In this document: positions 16,027 to 24,464 of the stretch, piece after piece
How positions within the stretch are numbered: the first letter of the stretch is position 1
Layout of the letters: every line of letters starts with the position of its first letter
NCBI GenBank assembly: GCA_964542915.1
Contig: CAZIVP010000007.1
Span: 62,001 to 126,000, forward strand
Source: CAZIVP01 sp964542915
GTDB lineage: Bacteria; Calditrichota; Calditrichia; Calditrichales; Calditrichaceae
DNA: 64,000 bases
Direction of reading: 5' to 3'
The notes under the pieces: generated by a model
Told to the model about the DNA's origin: nothing
The model's database searches: none
What the model saw: only the letters and a program-made list of their open reading frames with translations
Made by a program: the position numbers and the translations under genes

Positions 16027-18321
16027 TTAACGGATTTGAAATGCCTCAATTTCACTGTCGATTTCGCTTTGCGGGATTTCCCGTTTGATCGACCAACCGC
16101 CTTTCAGTCCGGCCACAAACCATCCTAAAGCCAAAATGCCGACGGCAAAAATGGTATCGCCTATGACCCGCAGCCAGCGCACCGTATCCATAACGGGTTG
16201 CTGTCCGAACTCGGCCGAGCGGGCAAACCACATCCCGTGCTCCACGCTGGCCCAGGTTTGCATAAGACCCAGCGGCAGAACGCTGAGCATAACCATAAGA
16301 ACCAGACCAACATTAATAGACCAGAAGGCAAAGCCCAACACTTTGGTCTTCCATTCAAAACGGCTGGTCAGGCCTTTAAGGCAGAATATCATGAAGCCGA
16401 TACCAAGCATTCCGTATACGCCGAACAGAGCCGTATGACCGTGCACGGGAGTCGTTCGCAAACCCTGCATAAAGTATAGTGAAATGGGCGGATTGATGAA
16501 AAATCCGAAAAGGCCGGCGCCCACCAGGTTCCAGAAGGAAACCGCCACAAAACTGTATATGGCGTATTTATAGGCCTTTAGCCAGGGCGTGGCGCGGCTA
16601 AGTTTCAGGTTTTCATAAGCTTCGAAGCCCACCAGCACCAAGGGAACCACTTCCAGCGCGCTGAATGTTGCGCCGAGTGCCATCACAGCTGTTGGTGTGC
16701 CGGTAAAGTACAAATGGTGGAATGTGCCGATTATGCCGCCGCTGAGAAAAATAACGGTGGCAAAGAGAACGGCGCTGGTTGCCGTGCGCACCCGAACCAG
16801 TCCCATTCGGGTAAACAGAAAAGCGATGGCGGCGGTGGCGAAAACTTCGAAAAAACCTTCTACCCAGAGGTGCACCACCCACCAGCGCCAGTATTCGGCC
16901 ATGGCCAGATGCGTTTGCCGTCCCCACATCAAACCCGCGCCGTAGAACAAAGCGATGGCAATCGTTGAAATGAAGAAGAGACTAAGGATATGCCGGTTTT
17001 CATCGGCGCGTTTGATGGCGGGCCAAAGGGCGCGCCCCATTAAATACAGCCAGAGAAATAAACCGATAAATAAAAATGCCTGCCAGAAACGTCCCAAATC
17101 CACATACTCGTACCCCTGGTGCCCGAACCAGAAATTGGCTTCCAGACCGAGACGTTGCTGGATGCCCAGCCATTCACCGACCATGGAGCCTGCTACGATG
17201 ACCAAAAGGGCGCCGAACAAAAAGTTAACGCCGGCGCGCTGAAATTTCGGTTCGTAGCCGGAGACGGCCGGCGCGATAAATAGTCCGGTAGCTAACCACG
17301 CCGTCGCAATCCAGAAAATGCCCAGTTGCGTATGCCAGGTGCGGGTAACGGAATAGGGCAACCACTCGGCCAACGGTATACCGTAAAATCCTCCGCCTTC
17401 AACGCCGTAATGAGCGGTTATGGCGCCCAGCAACACCTGCACTACGATCAACGCCGCAACTACCCAGAAATATTTGAATGTTGCCTTCATGGAAGGCGTC
17501 GGTTGCAGAGCCCGTAATGGATCCCAATCCGGTTTGGGCGCTTCAGGCTCCTCTTTGCTTTTATTGACCGCATAATACCAGGCCAGTGCGCCGATTCCGG
17601 CCAATAAAAGTACAAAACTGATCACCGACCACAAAATGATGTTGCCGGTCGGTTTATTACCAACCAATTCTTCAGGCGGCCAGTTGTTGGAGTATGTGAT
17701 TTCCTGTCCGGGCCGTTCGGTTGTGCAGGCCCACGTCGCCCACCAGAAGAAGGCGTTCATCCTGGCCATACGTTGCGGATCCTTGATGGTATTGGCAGGG
17801 ATGGCATACGCCTCACGCAGGTCGTTCATATCCGGGTTATCCGTAAAAAGCCCTCTGTAATGATTGCTGACAGCTTTGAACGCTTCGGCGCGCATCGGAC
17901 TAATCACAATGACGCCTGTTTCCGGATTGTAGGTGTTGGTGCGCATTTCCTTTTTCAACCGCGCCTTTAAACGGGCCTGACGCTCAACGGACAGGGCATC
18001 GAATGATTTGCCGTAGTCCTCCTGAGCCCAGGTGTTCAGGAAAAACAAAGATTCGCGATGAAGCCAGTCCGCTGTCCAATCCGGCGCCACATACGCCCCG
18101 TGGCCCCAGATGCTGCCCACTTCCTGTCCTCCCATGGACTGCCAGACATTCTGCCCGTCCCTGATTTCCTGTTCTGTGAACAAAACTTCGCCGTCGGTGG
18201 TAACCACTTTATCGGGTATGGGCGGCTTCACCCGATAAATTTCGAAACCGTAATAACCCAATACGACAAAAGAGGCCACAATCACAATGGCTAAAGCAAA
18301 CCATAAACGTCTATAATTCAT
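16027..18321 (-). CDS. norZ: Quinol-dependent nitric oxide reductase (qNOR)
   Basis: 764 residues, the normal length of single-subunit qNOR (called norB or norZ), which reduces two NO to N2O with quinol electrons in the inner membrane. A first helix is followed by a large exported domain (residues about 35-220: GQNVWQSMGGQEVGSIWGHGAY), then the haem-copper-oxidase-like bundle. WVVHLWVEGFFEVFATA carries a haem/FeB His and the family's glutamates. GTFHHLYFTGTP is the His-His of the binuclear site and PVHGHTALFGVYGMLG holds the haem ligands. There is no haem c motif, so it is not the cNOR type. It sits between hemerythrin and RIC genes under an Rrf2 regulator, which points to NO detoxification rather than a full denitrification chain. 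Confidence 0.95.
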   Translation of the reverse strand: MNYRRLWFALAIVIVASFVVLGYYGFEIYRVKPPIPDKVVTTDGEVLFTEQEIRDGQNVWQSMGGQEVGSIWGHGAYVAPDWTADWLHRESLFFLNTWAQEDYGKSFDALSVERQARLKARLKKEMRTNTYNPETGVIVISPMRAEAFKAVSNHYRGLFTDNPDMNDLREAYAIPANTIKDPQRMARMNAFFWWATWACTTERPGQEITYSNNWPPEELVGNKPTGNIILWSVISFVLLLAGIGALAWYYAVNKSKEEPEAPKPDWDPLRALQPTPSMKATFKYFWVVAALIVVQVLLGAITAHYGVEGGGFYGIPLAEWLPYSVTRTWHTQLGIFWIATAWLATGLFIAPAVSGYEPKFQRAGVNFLFGALLVIVAGSMVGEWLGIQQRLGLEANFWFGHQGYEYVDLGRFWQAFLFIGLFLWLYLMGRALWPAIKRADENRHILSLFFISTIAIALFYGAGLMWGRQTHLAMAEYWRWWVVHLWVEGFFEVFATAAIAFLFTRMGLVRVRTATSAVLFATVIFLSGGIIGTFHHLYFTGTPTAVMALGATFSALEVVPLVLVGFEAYENLKLSRATPWLKAYKYAIYSFVAVSFWNLVGAGLFGFFINPPISLYFMQGLRTTPVHGHTALFGVYGMLGIGFMIFCLKGLTSRFEWKTKVLGFAFWSINVGLVLMVMLSVLPLGLMQTWASVEHGMWFARSAEFGQQPVMDTVRWLRVIGDTIFAVGILALGWFVAGLKGGWSIKREIPQSEIDSEIEAFQIR

Positions 18322-18356
18322 ATATACTCCTTTCGATAAATGTTAAAACGACGCAT

Positions 18357-18830
18357 TTAAGCTTTCCAGAAATGAGGTCCCCACTCTTTATCCACAGCTT
18401 CATGATGTTTATGAAGAAACGAGCCGATTTCGTCAAGTTTATGCTTTGGTAAACGGCGCTCCAGGTAGGGAAATAATTGGCGTTCTTCGAAACGAATATG
18501 ATGATTGAGGCGTTCGGCAAATGCCGAGAGACTGTCGTGATCAACGTATTGATGCTCAAATTGATGAACGATACTTTCGAAGTAGCGATGGTCTTCATGC
18601 ATTTGATTGATCAAATCAATGCCTTCCCGGTCCTGCATGATGGGTTCGATCAATACCTGTTCTTCCTGCCAGAAATGATGAATTAAGACGTTATGCCAGA
18701 GGTAAAGTAAATAGTCTTTTATGGTTTGTATGTCGGTTTGATTGTTTAATCCCTTCTCGATGCGAAAGGCCAACACCAGTCCGTCATGGTGTTCCCAGGA
18801 AAGGGTCTCCAGATTTTTGTCGCGTTTCAT
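18357..18830 (-). CDS. Hemerythrin-like (HHE) protein
   Basis: 157 residues of a hemerythrin-type four-helix bundle. Candidate di-iron ligands are in WEHHDGLV, IHHFWQEEQVLIEP, HEDHRYFES and HHIRFEERQLFPYLER, the usual HxxxE/HxxxH spacing. Such proteins bind O2 or NO at a non-haem di-iron site in the cytoplasm. The gene is 35 bases before the qNOR gene on the same strand and 39 bases after the DUF1858 gene, so it belongs to the NO-stress operon. Its individual role (NO carrier, scavenger or Fe donor) is not visible from sequence. Confidence 0.85.
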   Translation of the reverse strand: MKRDKNLETLSWEHHDGLVLAFRIEKGLNNQTDIQTIKDYLLYLWHNVLIHHFWQEEQVLIEPIMQDREGIDLINQMHEDHRYFESIVHQFEHQYVDHDSLSAFAERLNHHIRFEERQLFPYLERRLPKHKLDEIGSFLHKHHEAVDKEWGPHFWKA

Positions 18831-18869
18831 GTGAGGTTCCTTTATCCGAACGTTAAAATGTTTTGTTAT

Positions 18870-19397
18870 TTATGGTTTGCGGATATAGGTGTAATGTTGA
18901 TCCTCGCCATTGGCTGCCTTTTTTGATATAACTTCATAACGTTGTTTGCGCATTTCATCTATTAAAGGAAGAGGCGGGAAATTTGTGATCAATAAAATGA
19001 ACCGGCCGGATGATAACTGCTGCATCGTGTTATTGACGAGCGATAAGGGATGCTCGCCCCGCGAGAGCATTTCCGTCCCATTGATGGTTTTTGCAGGCTC
19101 CTGCTTCAGCCACTCCGGATCGCCCTGCTCCCAGAGGTCCGCAGGCAGTTCCGTCGCGCCCTCCAAGGATTCCAGAGGCGATTGCCCCACTTCGCTCCGC
19201 AACATGTTGACAAATTCCTTTACATCCAGGTTACCGATACGAGCGACCTTTTCCAGGGTGGCCAATTTGCCGACGGTTTTGCGCAGAATCGGATTTTTGA
19301 GATTGCGGAAGGGCTCGGCCAAGCTCATGATTTTGGCTTCGAGCTGCGGATATTGCTCCAGTAAATCGAACAATCGGGTTTGTGCTTGTATCTGCAT
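18870..19397 (-). CDS. DUF1858/DUF2249-type protein of the NO-stress operon
   Basis: 175 residues. The first 70 (TRLFDLLEQYPQLEAKIMSLAEPFRNLKNPILRKTVGKLATLEKVARIG) look like a DUF1858 domain, a small helical fold often paired with hybrid-cluster and hemerythrin proteins. The last 70 (the stretch ending HYTYIRKP, with SSGRFILLITNFPPLPLIDEMRKQ before it) resemble the DUF2249/SirA-like fold, in which a short ferredoxin-like sheet carries a conserved polar edge. No catalytic Cys is seen in that C-terminal part. It lies between DUF438 and hemerythrin genes, which is typical company. Biochemical function unknown. Confidence 0.7.
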   Translation of the reverse strand: MQIQAQTRLFDLLEQYPQLEAKIMSLAEPFRNLKNPILRKTVGKLATLEKVARIGNLDVKEFVNMLRSEVGQSPLESLEGATELPADLWEQGDPEWLKQEPAKTINGTEMLSRGEHPLSLVNNTMQQLSSGRFILLITNFPPLPLIDEMRKQRYEVISKKAANGEDQHYTYIRKP

Positions 19398-19421
19398 GGA
19401 TATTCTCCTTTCAGTCTACAA

Positions 19422-20660
19422 TTATTCATCATATTCCAGAAGGCGCCGTTCATTTTCCAAACCACGCACTTCGGTGGCATCCTGGGTTACTTCCAGCGTG
19501 CCCAAATATTGACCTTTGTCATCGCGTAAAGCGTAATATTCGATATGGATAAATCGTTCGCCCATTTGAATCCAGAAATGGGCGCGGTCCTGTTTGCCTT
19601 CTTTAAAGTCGCTGACGATCTTATTGACGGTGTTTATGCTCTTGGGTGGATGGCAGTACTGAACTTTACGCCCCAGAATAGCGCGGGAGCGATCAAAGAT
19701 GCGATCTTTACCGGGACTGAAATAGCGTACGGTATCATCTTTGTCTACAAACGTCAGATCGAACGGCATGATCGATAAGGCGCTGATCAGTTCTTCCAGT
19801 TTAAAACTGCCGGTCGGCATCTGGATGCGATCCGAATGAGCGGTTACCTTTTTGATTTCTTTATGAACGCCGCCTTCCGGCTGCCATTCAAACTCGGGCA
19901 CATACAGGCAAAAGCCGATTTCCGGGCTCTGAACATAAATTTCGTACCATTCCTGTTCGGTTAACAGATCCAATGAAGTTGGGAAGAGAATTTTTTCTTC
20001 TTTGTAAATCATATCCTCTATAGCCTCAATTGAATCGCGAATTGCCATTTCGGCAAAAGACAGCGCTTCGTCTTTTTCGAAAACGTCAACGGATTGCAAT
20101 GCATCCAGCGTCAGTTTTAATTTTTGACGGGTTTCGTCGTGTTTGCCCCACATGACGGTCGGCGGACCGGGCATGTTGTTTTTTTCGAAGTAGGGGAAGA
20201 GCAAGTTCTCTTTGCGTCGGTAATGCTTATCCACATCCATCAATTCGTTCATGTGTTGATGTATTTGTTGCATGAGCGGGGAGACATCGTCACTTTTATC
20301 CGTTTGCTTGATCTGTTCGATCAGGTGGCGTATTGTGCCGCAAGTTTTTGTAAGCGCTTTATTCTCTTCAATGAATGTGTGAACAGGATGGCCCGGTGTG
20401 GTTTGAGGCGTTTCCTGTAAATCGAGATGGCTTCTCAATACATTCGTATGCGTGTCGCACAACTGTTGAATGCTTTCCTGATCAATGCCCTCTTCCATCA
20501 ATTGAATTTCCATTAGAAAAACGTCGGAATAGTCGGCGTCGTCCAGCATGGTTTCCAGTTGTTTCTTTATTTTATCTTCAGCTTCGCCTTTATGGAGCCG
20601 GCGGATCAATCCTTTCATAATGTCGATGCGTTGCTGACGATTATTGATGATCTCACTCAT
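19422..20660 (-). CDS. DUF438 - hemerythrin - PAS protein
   Basis: 412 residues from the ATG at 20660 (MSEIINNRQQRIDIMKGLIRRLHKGE), which has GAGGAG just upstream. Residues about 1-75 are DUF438. Residues about 85-240 form a hemerythrin HHE bundle (HPVHTFIEENKAL, HYRRKENLLFPYFEK, KHDETRQ, IYKEEKILFP). Residues about 290-405 are a PAS domain (MPFDLTFVDKDDTVRYFSPGK ... LGTLEVTQD). This architecture is known from anaerobes and is often NO-regulated. A di-iron module coupled to PAS suggests a sensor or a gas-binding protein; no output domain is attached. It directly follows the Rrf2 regulator gene. Confidence 0.88.
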   Translation of the reverse strand: MSEIINNRQQRIDIMKGLIRRLHKGEAEDKIKKQLETMLDDADYSDVFLMEIQLMEEGIDQESIQQLCDTHTNVLRSHLDLQETPQTTPGHPVHTFIEENKALTKTCGTIRHLIEQIKQTDKSDDVSPLMQQIHQHMNELMDVDKHYRRKENLLFPYFEKNNMPGPPTVMWGKHDETRQKLKLTLDALQSVDVFEKDEALSFAEMAIRDSIEAIEDMIYKEEKILFPTSLDLLTEQEWYEIYVQSPEIGFCLYVPEFEWQPEGGVHKEIKKVTAHSDRIQMPTGSFKLEELISALSIMPFDLTFVDKDDTVRYFSPGKDRIFDRSRAILGRKVQYCHPPKSINTVNKIVSDFKEGKQDRAHFWIQMGERFIHIEYYALRDDKGQYLGTLEVTQDATEVRGLENERRLLEYDE

Positions 20661-20716
20661 AGTTCTCCTCAAATAGTTAATTGCTACCTTGTTATAGTAA
20701 ATTATCGCAAAAAATT

Positions 20717-21127
20717 TTAAATGCGTTGTCCGTCTTTTTGTAGCTCCTGTAATGTCGTGTTGTAAAGCAATTCTTTAATACCCTTACGGAACGGCAACCA
20801 GGCTTCGTGCAGAGGACAGGGTTCATTCTCGTTGCACTCTTCAAATCCCAAAATACAACGTTCCAGGTTGTCGAGTCCTTCGATAACGCCCACCACCTGA
20901 TAGAGATAAATCTCAGACAGCGCGCCTTTGAGGCGGTAGCCGCCGTCTTTACCATGCAGAACCTCAAGCAGACCGGCGCGCGTCAAATCCCGCATCAGAC
21001 GCGCCAGATATTTATAGGGGATATCCAGCCTGCGATGTAAGGCATGTACCGAGTGCCAGGTTTGCCTGTGTTTGCCGATATAGATCATGACGCGTATACC
21101 GTATTCGGTTGTTTTTGCAAAGCGCAT
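20717..21127 (-). CDS. Rrf2-family regulator, NsrR-like
   Basis: 136 residues from the ATG at 21127 (MRFAKTTEYGIRVMIYIGKH), with GAGGTGG upstream. The winged helix (residues about 10-60) is typical of Rrf2 proteins, including YKYLARLMRDLTRAGLLEV and KDGGYRL. After the dimer helix come three cysteines spaced C-x6-C-x5-C (RCILGFEEC then NEPC), the Fe-S ligand set of NsrR and IscR. Being first in an operon with qNOR, RIC and hemerythrins argues for an NO-sensing NsrR role over IscR; no isc genes are adjacent. It probably represses its own promoter, where an ATAC-N9-GTAT repeat overlaps the -35 box. The sensing function is inferred. Confidence 0.88.
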   Translation of the reverse strand: MRFAKTTEYGIRVMIYIGKHRQTWHSVHALHRRLDIPYKYLARLMRDLTRAGLLEVLHGKDGGYRLKGALSEIYLYQVVGVIEGLDNLERCILGFEECNENEPCPLHEAWLPFRKGIKELLYNTTLQELQKDGQRI

Positions 21128-21146
21128 TATTACCACCTCTCGGTAG

Positions 21147-21180
21147 AATATAACCAGGCTTATATACTATGTCAAGGTAT
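21147..21180 (-). promoter_or_regulatory. Promoter and candidate Rrf2 operator of the NO-stress operon
   Basis: Read on the minus strand: TTGACA (21175-21170), a 17-base spacer, then TATATT (21152-21147), about 20 bases before the Rrf2 start codon. This is a near-perfect sigma-70 promoter. An inverted repeat ATAC-N9-GTAT (21164-21180) covers the -35 box, the position and form expected for repression by an Rrf2 dimer. The promoter is read directly from the sequence; the operator assignment is inference. Confidence 0.75.
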
Positions 21181-21363
21181 TATTTAAATTTTTTCGAAAA
21201 TTGTTTCCATCCGATATTACGAATAGCCATGATTCCGGGAAGCGGGAAACAGTAACGGGATACGTCCGGACAAGGTTTAAAAGGCAAATAAGCCTAAGGC
21301 CATGCGTTTCAATTGCGCAACACAATAGAGAGATTCGGTTGGGGAAGCTGATGTTAGGTAAAC

Positions 21364-21744
21364 TTATGAATTATCTCTGAAGGCCTTTTCCACGGCCTTT
21401 TGAACGGCGTTCATGATTACATGGCTGCTGTTGGTGGCTCCGGATACGGCGTCCACGTTCGTGGATTGTTGTTCAATAATGCGTTTTACGATGACGGGCT
21501 CGGCTTTTTTGCCCTTCCAGGCATCATGGTTCAAAATTTTAATACGTTTAATCTGCCGGTTTTCAATTGTTACTTCAACGCTTGCGGCATTCAAACCAGT
21601 TTTATAATAGCCCTCATAGACCCCGTCAATCAATGCATCCTGAGAAAGCGGTTGGCCGATTTTGGGGGCGGTTTTGCAGGTAGAGAGCAGGCATGCCACT
21701 GTAATCAACCATAAAATTGAGCGAATCGTTTTAAATGCAAACAT
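21364..21744 (-). CDS. FMN-binding-domain lipoprotein
   Basis: 126 residues from the ATG at 21744. The N-terminus is a lipoprotein signal (hydrophobic ILWLITVACLL, then STC with the lipidated Cys). The rest is an FMN_bind domain (PF04205): DGVYEGYYKTGLNAASVEVTIENR, KRIKILNHDAW, and DAVSGATNSS, which fits the D-[AG]-x-SGAT motif where ApbE attaches FMN to Thr. So it is likely a periplasmic electron-carrying flavoprotein anchored to a membrane. No ApbE gene lies in the window. The ATG is preferred over a TTG five codons upstream. A perfect 14-base palindrome 35 bases before the start suggests repressor control, perhaps by iron. The partner is unknown. Confidence 0.85.
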   Translation of the reverse strand: MFAFKTIRSILWLITVACLLSTCKTAPKIGQPLSQDALIDGVYEGYYKTGLNAASVEVTIENRQIKRIKILNHDAWKGKKAEPVIVKRIIEQQSTNVDAVSGATNSSHVIMNAVQKAVEKAFRDNS

Positions 21745-21778
21745 GGTATTTTCCCGCAATCATCGTTTGTTTCATTTC

Positions 21779-21792
21779 ATGATAGCTATCAT
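21779..21792 (-). promoter_or_regulatory. Perfect palindrome upstream of the FMN lipoprotein, Fur-like
   Basis: ATGATAGCTATCAT reads the same on both strands and is followed on the plus strand by TATC, giving a sequence close to the GATAATGATAATCATTATC type of Fur box. It lies 35 bases upstream of the lipoprotein ATG. Fur or a DtxR-like metal regulator is the likeliest binder, but this is inferred from form alone. Confidence 0.45.
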
Positions 21793-21918
21793 TATCAGAA
21801 AGGTAAGGCGGTATGGAAAACGATAAAAGTAAAAATCAGTTTAGAACCTTATTGGATCGCATTTAATAAGTAGAGAGGGAATAACAGCGCATCCAATCGT
21901 TTTGTAATGGTCATCGGC

Positions 21919-22575
21919 TTAAATGGCCTTCAATACTGAAAAGTAATGCAGAATGCTCCCGCCAAGCACAAACAAATGCCAGATGGCGTGGTTGAACGGC
22001 AATTTATGCCATCCGTAAAAAACAATCCCTGTTGTATAAGAGATTCCGCCGCCGATGAGTAAAGCCAGACTGACGCCGGGTATGCTGGCGCTTATTTCTT
22101 TTAAGGCGATGACGCATAACCAGCCCATTATAACATAAAAGATAACGGAAAGCTTACGCAGTCGTCCGATAAACAGAAATTTAAAGATAATGCCGCTAAT
22201 CGCCAGAAGCCAGACGGAGGCAAAGAGACTCCATCCCCATGATCCGCCCATGCTGGCCAAAGTGCAGGGGGTGTAGGTGCCTGCAATCAGGAGATATATG
22301 GCGGCGTGATCCATTTTTTTAAACCACAATTTCACGGGAGGATAACTAAAACTGTGATACAAGGTGGAAGCGAGATACAAAATAACAAGTGTGGTCCCGA
22401 AAATGGCGCCGCTAACCACATGCCACACGTTGCCGTATAAAACCGCCTGAATGAGCAAGACAACGAGACCTGCGATGCTCAGGAGCACGCCTGCTCCGTG
22501 AGTAATACTGTTGGCAAGTTCTTCGATCGGAGAAGAATGCTTATTAAGCGATGTTGCTTTCATACGTCTATCCAT
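21919..22575 (-). CDS. trhA: Hemolysin III / TrhA family membrane protein
   Basis: 218 residues from the ATG at 22575 (MDRRMKATSLNKHSSP); upstream starts would add 36 residues that do not look like the family. Seven hydrophobic helices are visible. Conserved family points are NSITHGAG in helix 1, STLYHSF in helix 2, KMDHAAIYLLIAGTYTP in helix 3, and HAIWHLFVLGGSILHYFS at the end. The His, Ser and Asp residues form the zinc site shared with PAQR receptors. The TrhA name reflects a reported role in membrane-lipid fluidity balance; older names refer to hemolysis seen in Bacillus cereus. It stands alone between the flavin lipoprotein and the NtrC-type regulator. Confidence 0.88.
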   Translation of the reverse strand: MDRRMKATSLNKHSSPIEELANSITHGAGVLLSIAGLVVLLIQAVLYGNVWHVVSGAIFGTTLVILYLASTLYHSFSYPPVKLWFKKMDHAAIYLLIAGTYTPCTLASMGGSWGWSLFASVWLLAISGIIFKFLFIGRLRKLSVIFYVIMGWLCVIALKEISASIPGVSLALLIGGGISYTTGIVFYGWHKLPFNHAIWHLFVLGGSILHYFSVLKAI

Positions 22576-22709
22576 TTTAAAAAAGGTCGAATTTAGACGT
22601 CTGCAATACGAGATGCAAGATGAGTCAGTTGGAATCCTTCCGATTATAATTAATGATAATAAGCCCTGAAGGGTTAAAAGCATATATCAATTCAGGCTAA
22701 GGGAAGGAT

Positions 22710-24101
22710 CTATAAATCGAACTTGCGCATTAAGCGATGAACGGTGCGCCGATCCAATCCACACCGCTCGGCCGTCCGTGAAATATTTCCGTTATTTAAA
22801 TTTAGATGAAGTTTTAAATATTCGATCTCAAATTTTTTTAATATGGCTTCCTTAGCCTCTTTATAGGGAAGGTTCAACGCCTGCCTGTCGAATACGATTT
22901 CCTTTTGCGGTGAATGAAACGGTAAGTGGCTTGTTTGGATAACATTGCCCTCACACAAGTAAAAAGCGTGTTGAACGATATTATGGAGTTCCCGTACATT
23001 GCCCGGCCATGGATATTGTCTTAAAGCGGTTTCCGCCTCCGAAGAAAAACGGTGGATCGTCCGGTCATGGTTTTTGTTCAAAGCCGTCAAAAAATAGTGG
23101 GCGAGCGGCATAATATCCTCAGGCCGGTCACGAAGGGGCGGAATAGTAATTTTCATTGTATTGAGCCGGAAAAACAAGTCGTCGCGAAATTCATGTTGTG
23201 CTACCATGGCCTCCAGATCGCGATTTGTTGCAGCCACAATACGCACATCGATCGGAATACTTTCCTGGCCGCCCACATGGCGTATTTTTTGTTCTTCGAA
23301 CATGCGCAATAATTTAACCTGCAAATTAGCGCTCATTTCACTGATTTCATCAAAAAAAAAGGTGCCGTGGTTGGCGAGTTCAAGCAGACCCGGTTTGCTC
23401 GAAACTGCGCCGGTAAAGGCTCCTTTTTCGTGGCCGAACAATTCGCTCTCGATCAAAGGTTCGGGTAAAGTTCCGCAATTAATCGGCACAAAAGCATGAC
23501 AGCGGCGGTCACTCAATCGATGGATGGCACGGGCGATCAGATCTTTCCCGGAGCCGCTCTCTCCGGTAAGCAGTACGGTTATGTTACCGCGTGCTATTTT
23601 TCGAACGGTCTGTAAAATAGTGTGCATTTGTTCGCTTTTAAAGATGATCTCGGAAAATGGTGCTGGCGTTTCGGAAGAAATGCTGACGTGTTCGTTTTCA
23701 TAATTATATTGGCAAAGGGCGCGATCAATGGTATTATAAAGTTGATCAGAGGTAAAAGGCTTTTCGATGAAATCAAAGGCGCCTTCACGCATCGCGCTGA
23801 CGCCGTCCTGAATCGTCCCGTAACCCGTAATCATAATGACGGGAACATCGCTGTGGTAGTTCATGGAAGTTTTTAAAATTTCCTGTCCCGATGATTCTTC
23901 CAGATATAAATCGGTTATAATCAAGTCAAATTTGCGATCCTTTATCAATTGAATGGCGGTATCGGCGTTGGTTGTTAAAACGGGATGCAAATCGTTTCTT
24001 CGTGTTAAAATTTTTTTGAGACTGATGAGCATCTCGTGCTCATCATCAATGATTAATATCTGTTTTTGAGCGGGGGCGCTCTGCACGGATTTTTGTTCCA
24101 T
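22710..24101 (-). CDS. Sigma-54-dependent NtrC-family response regulator
   Basis: 463 residues from the ATG at 24101 (a start up to 13 codons earlier is possible; neither has a strong ribosome site). Receiver domain residues about 10-130: LIIDDEHEM, ITDLYLEESSG with the phospho-acceptor Asp, and IEKPFTSDQL. The AAA+ domain (about 160-390) has GESGSGKD (Walker A), GAFTGA (the loop that touches sigma-54), FFFDEISEM (Walker B) and FRDDLFFRL. The Fis-type helix-turn-helix at the end is GNISRTAERCGLDRRTVHRLM. No histidine kinase gene is adjacent, so it is an orphan here. It activates sigma-54 promoters when phosphorylated; its targets are not visible, but it is divergent from the multihaem cytochrome gene. 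Confidence 0.93.
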   Translation of the reverse strand: MEQKSVQSAPAQKQILIIDDEHEMLISLKKILTRRNDLHPVLTTNADTAIQLIKDRKFDLIITDLYLEESSGQEILKTSMNYHSDVPVIMITGYGTIQDGVSAMREGAFDFIEKPFTSDQLYNTIDRALCQYNYENEHVSISSETPAPFSEIIFKSEQMHTILQTVRKIARGNITVLLTGESGSGKDLIARAIHRLSDRRCHAFVPINCGTLPEPLIESELFGHEKGAFTGAVSSKPGLLELANHGTFFFDEISEMSANLQVKLLRMFEEQKIRHVGGQESIPIDVRIVAATNRDLEAMVAQHEFRDDLFFRLNTMKITIPPLRDRPEDIMPLAHYFLTALNKNHDRTIHRFSSEAETALRQYPWPGNVRELHNIVQHAFYLCEGNVIQTSHLPFHSPQKEIVFDRQALNLPYKEAKEAILKKFEIEYLKLHLNLNNGNISRTAERCGLDRRTVHRLMRKFDL

Positions 24102-24140
24102 AATGGGAAATTCGCCGTATGGGTTATAAAATGCCGTCAA

Positions 24141-24169
24141 TCTCTATCATTGTCAATATACGATAGAGA
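24141..24169. promoter_or_regulatory. Inverted repeat upstream of the NtrC-type regulator
   Basis: TCTCTATC (24141-24148) and GATAGAGA (24162-24169) are exact inverted copies separated by 13 bases. They lie 40-70 bases before the regulator's start codon. The size and spacing fit a dimer operator, possibly for autoregulation. No function is proven. Confidence 0.4.
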
Positions 24170-24464
24170 GTCAAATGGTAAATTCAATTTGCATAATAGT
24201 AGGATTTTTTTGAAGCAAATTCAACAAACAACCGGAAACCGTTAGCACTGGGGCGTTGTCGCCCCACTGAGGCAACCCTAACCCGTTTGGCCGGATATCC
24301 TCCACAACTTCATTATTCATTTAGAAAAACATAAGTTTCAAAAACACAGTGTATTAGGCCCTTTTGGAGCGTCTTCGAATTGTGTTGAACGCAATGGTAT
24401 AGTGGTTGCTCTAACATGAGCGTTAGAAAAACGTCTTCAATCAACCAATAACCCCGGAGGGCTT
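24170..24464. other. Intergenic region between divergent regulator and cytochrome genes
   Basis: About 295 bases without a credible ORF. It holds a strong short hairpin (TGGGGCG, loop TTGT, CGCCCCA; 24249-24266) and a 6-base inverted repeat TCTAAC-N6-GTTAGA (24410-24427) near the cytochrome gene. A weak sigma-70-like pair (TTCGAA, 18-base spacer, TATAGT) lies about 70 bases before the cytochrome ATG. CCCCGGAGGG just before 24465 is that gene's ribosome site. I see no clear sigma-54 (GG-N10-GC) promoter. Confidence 0.5.
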
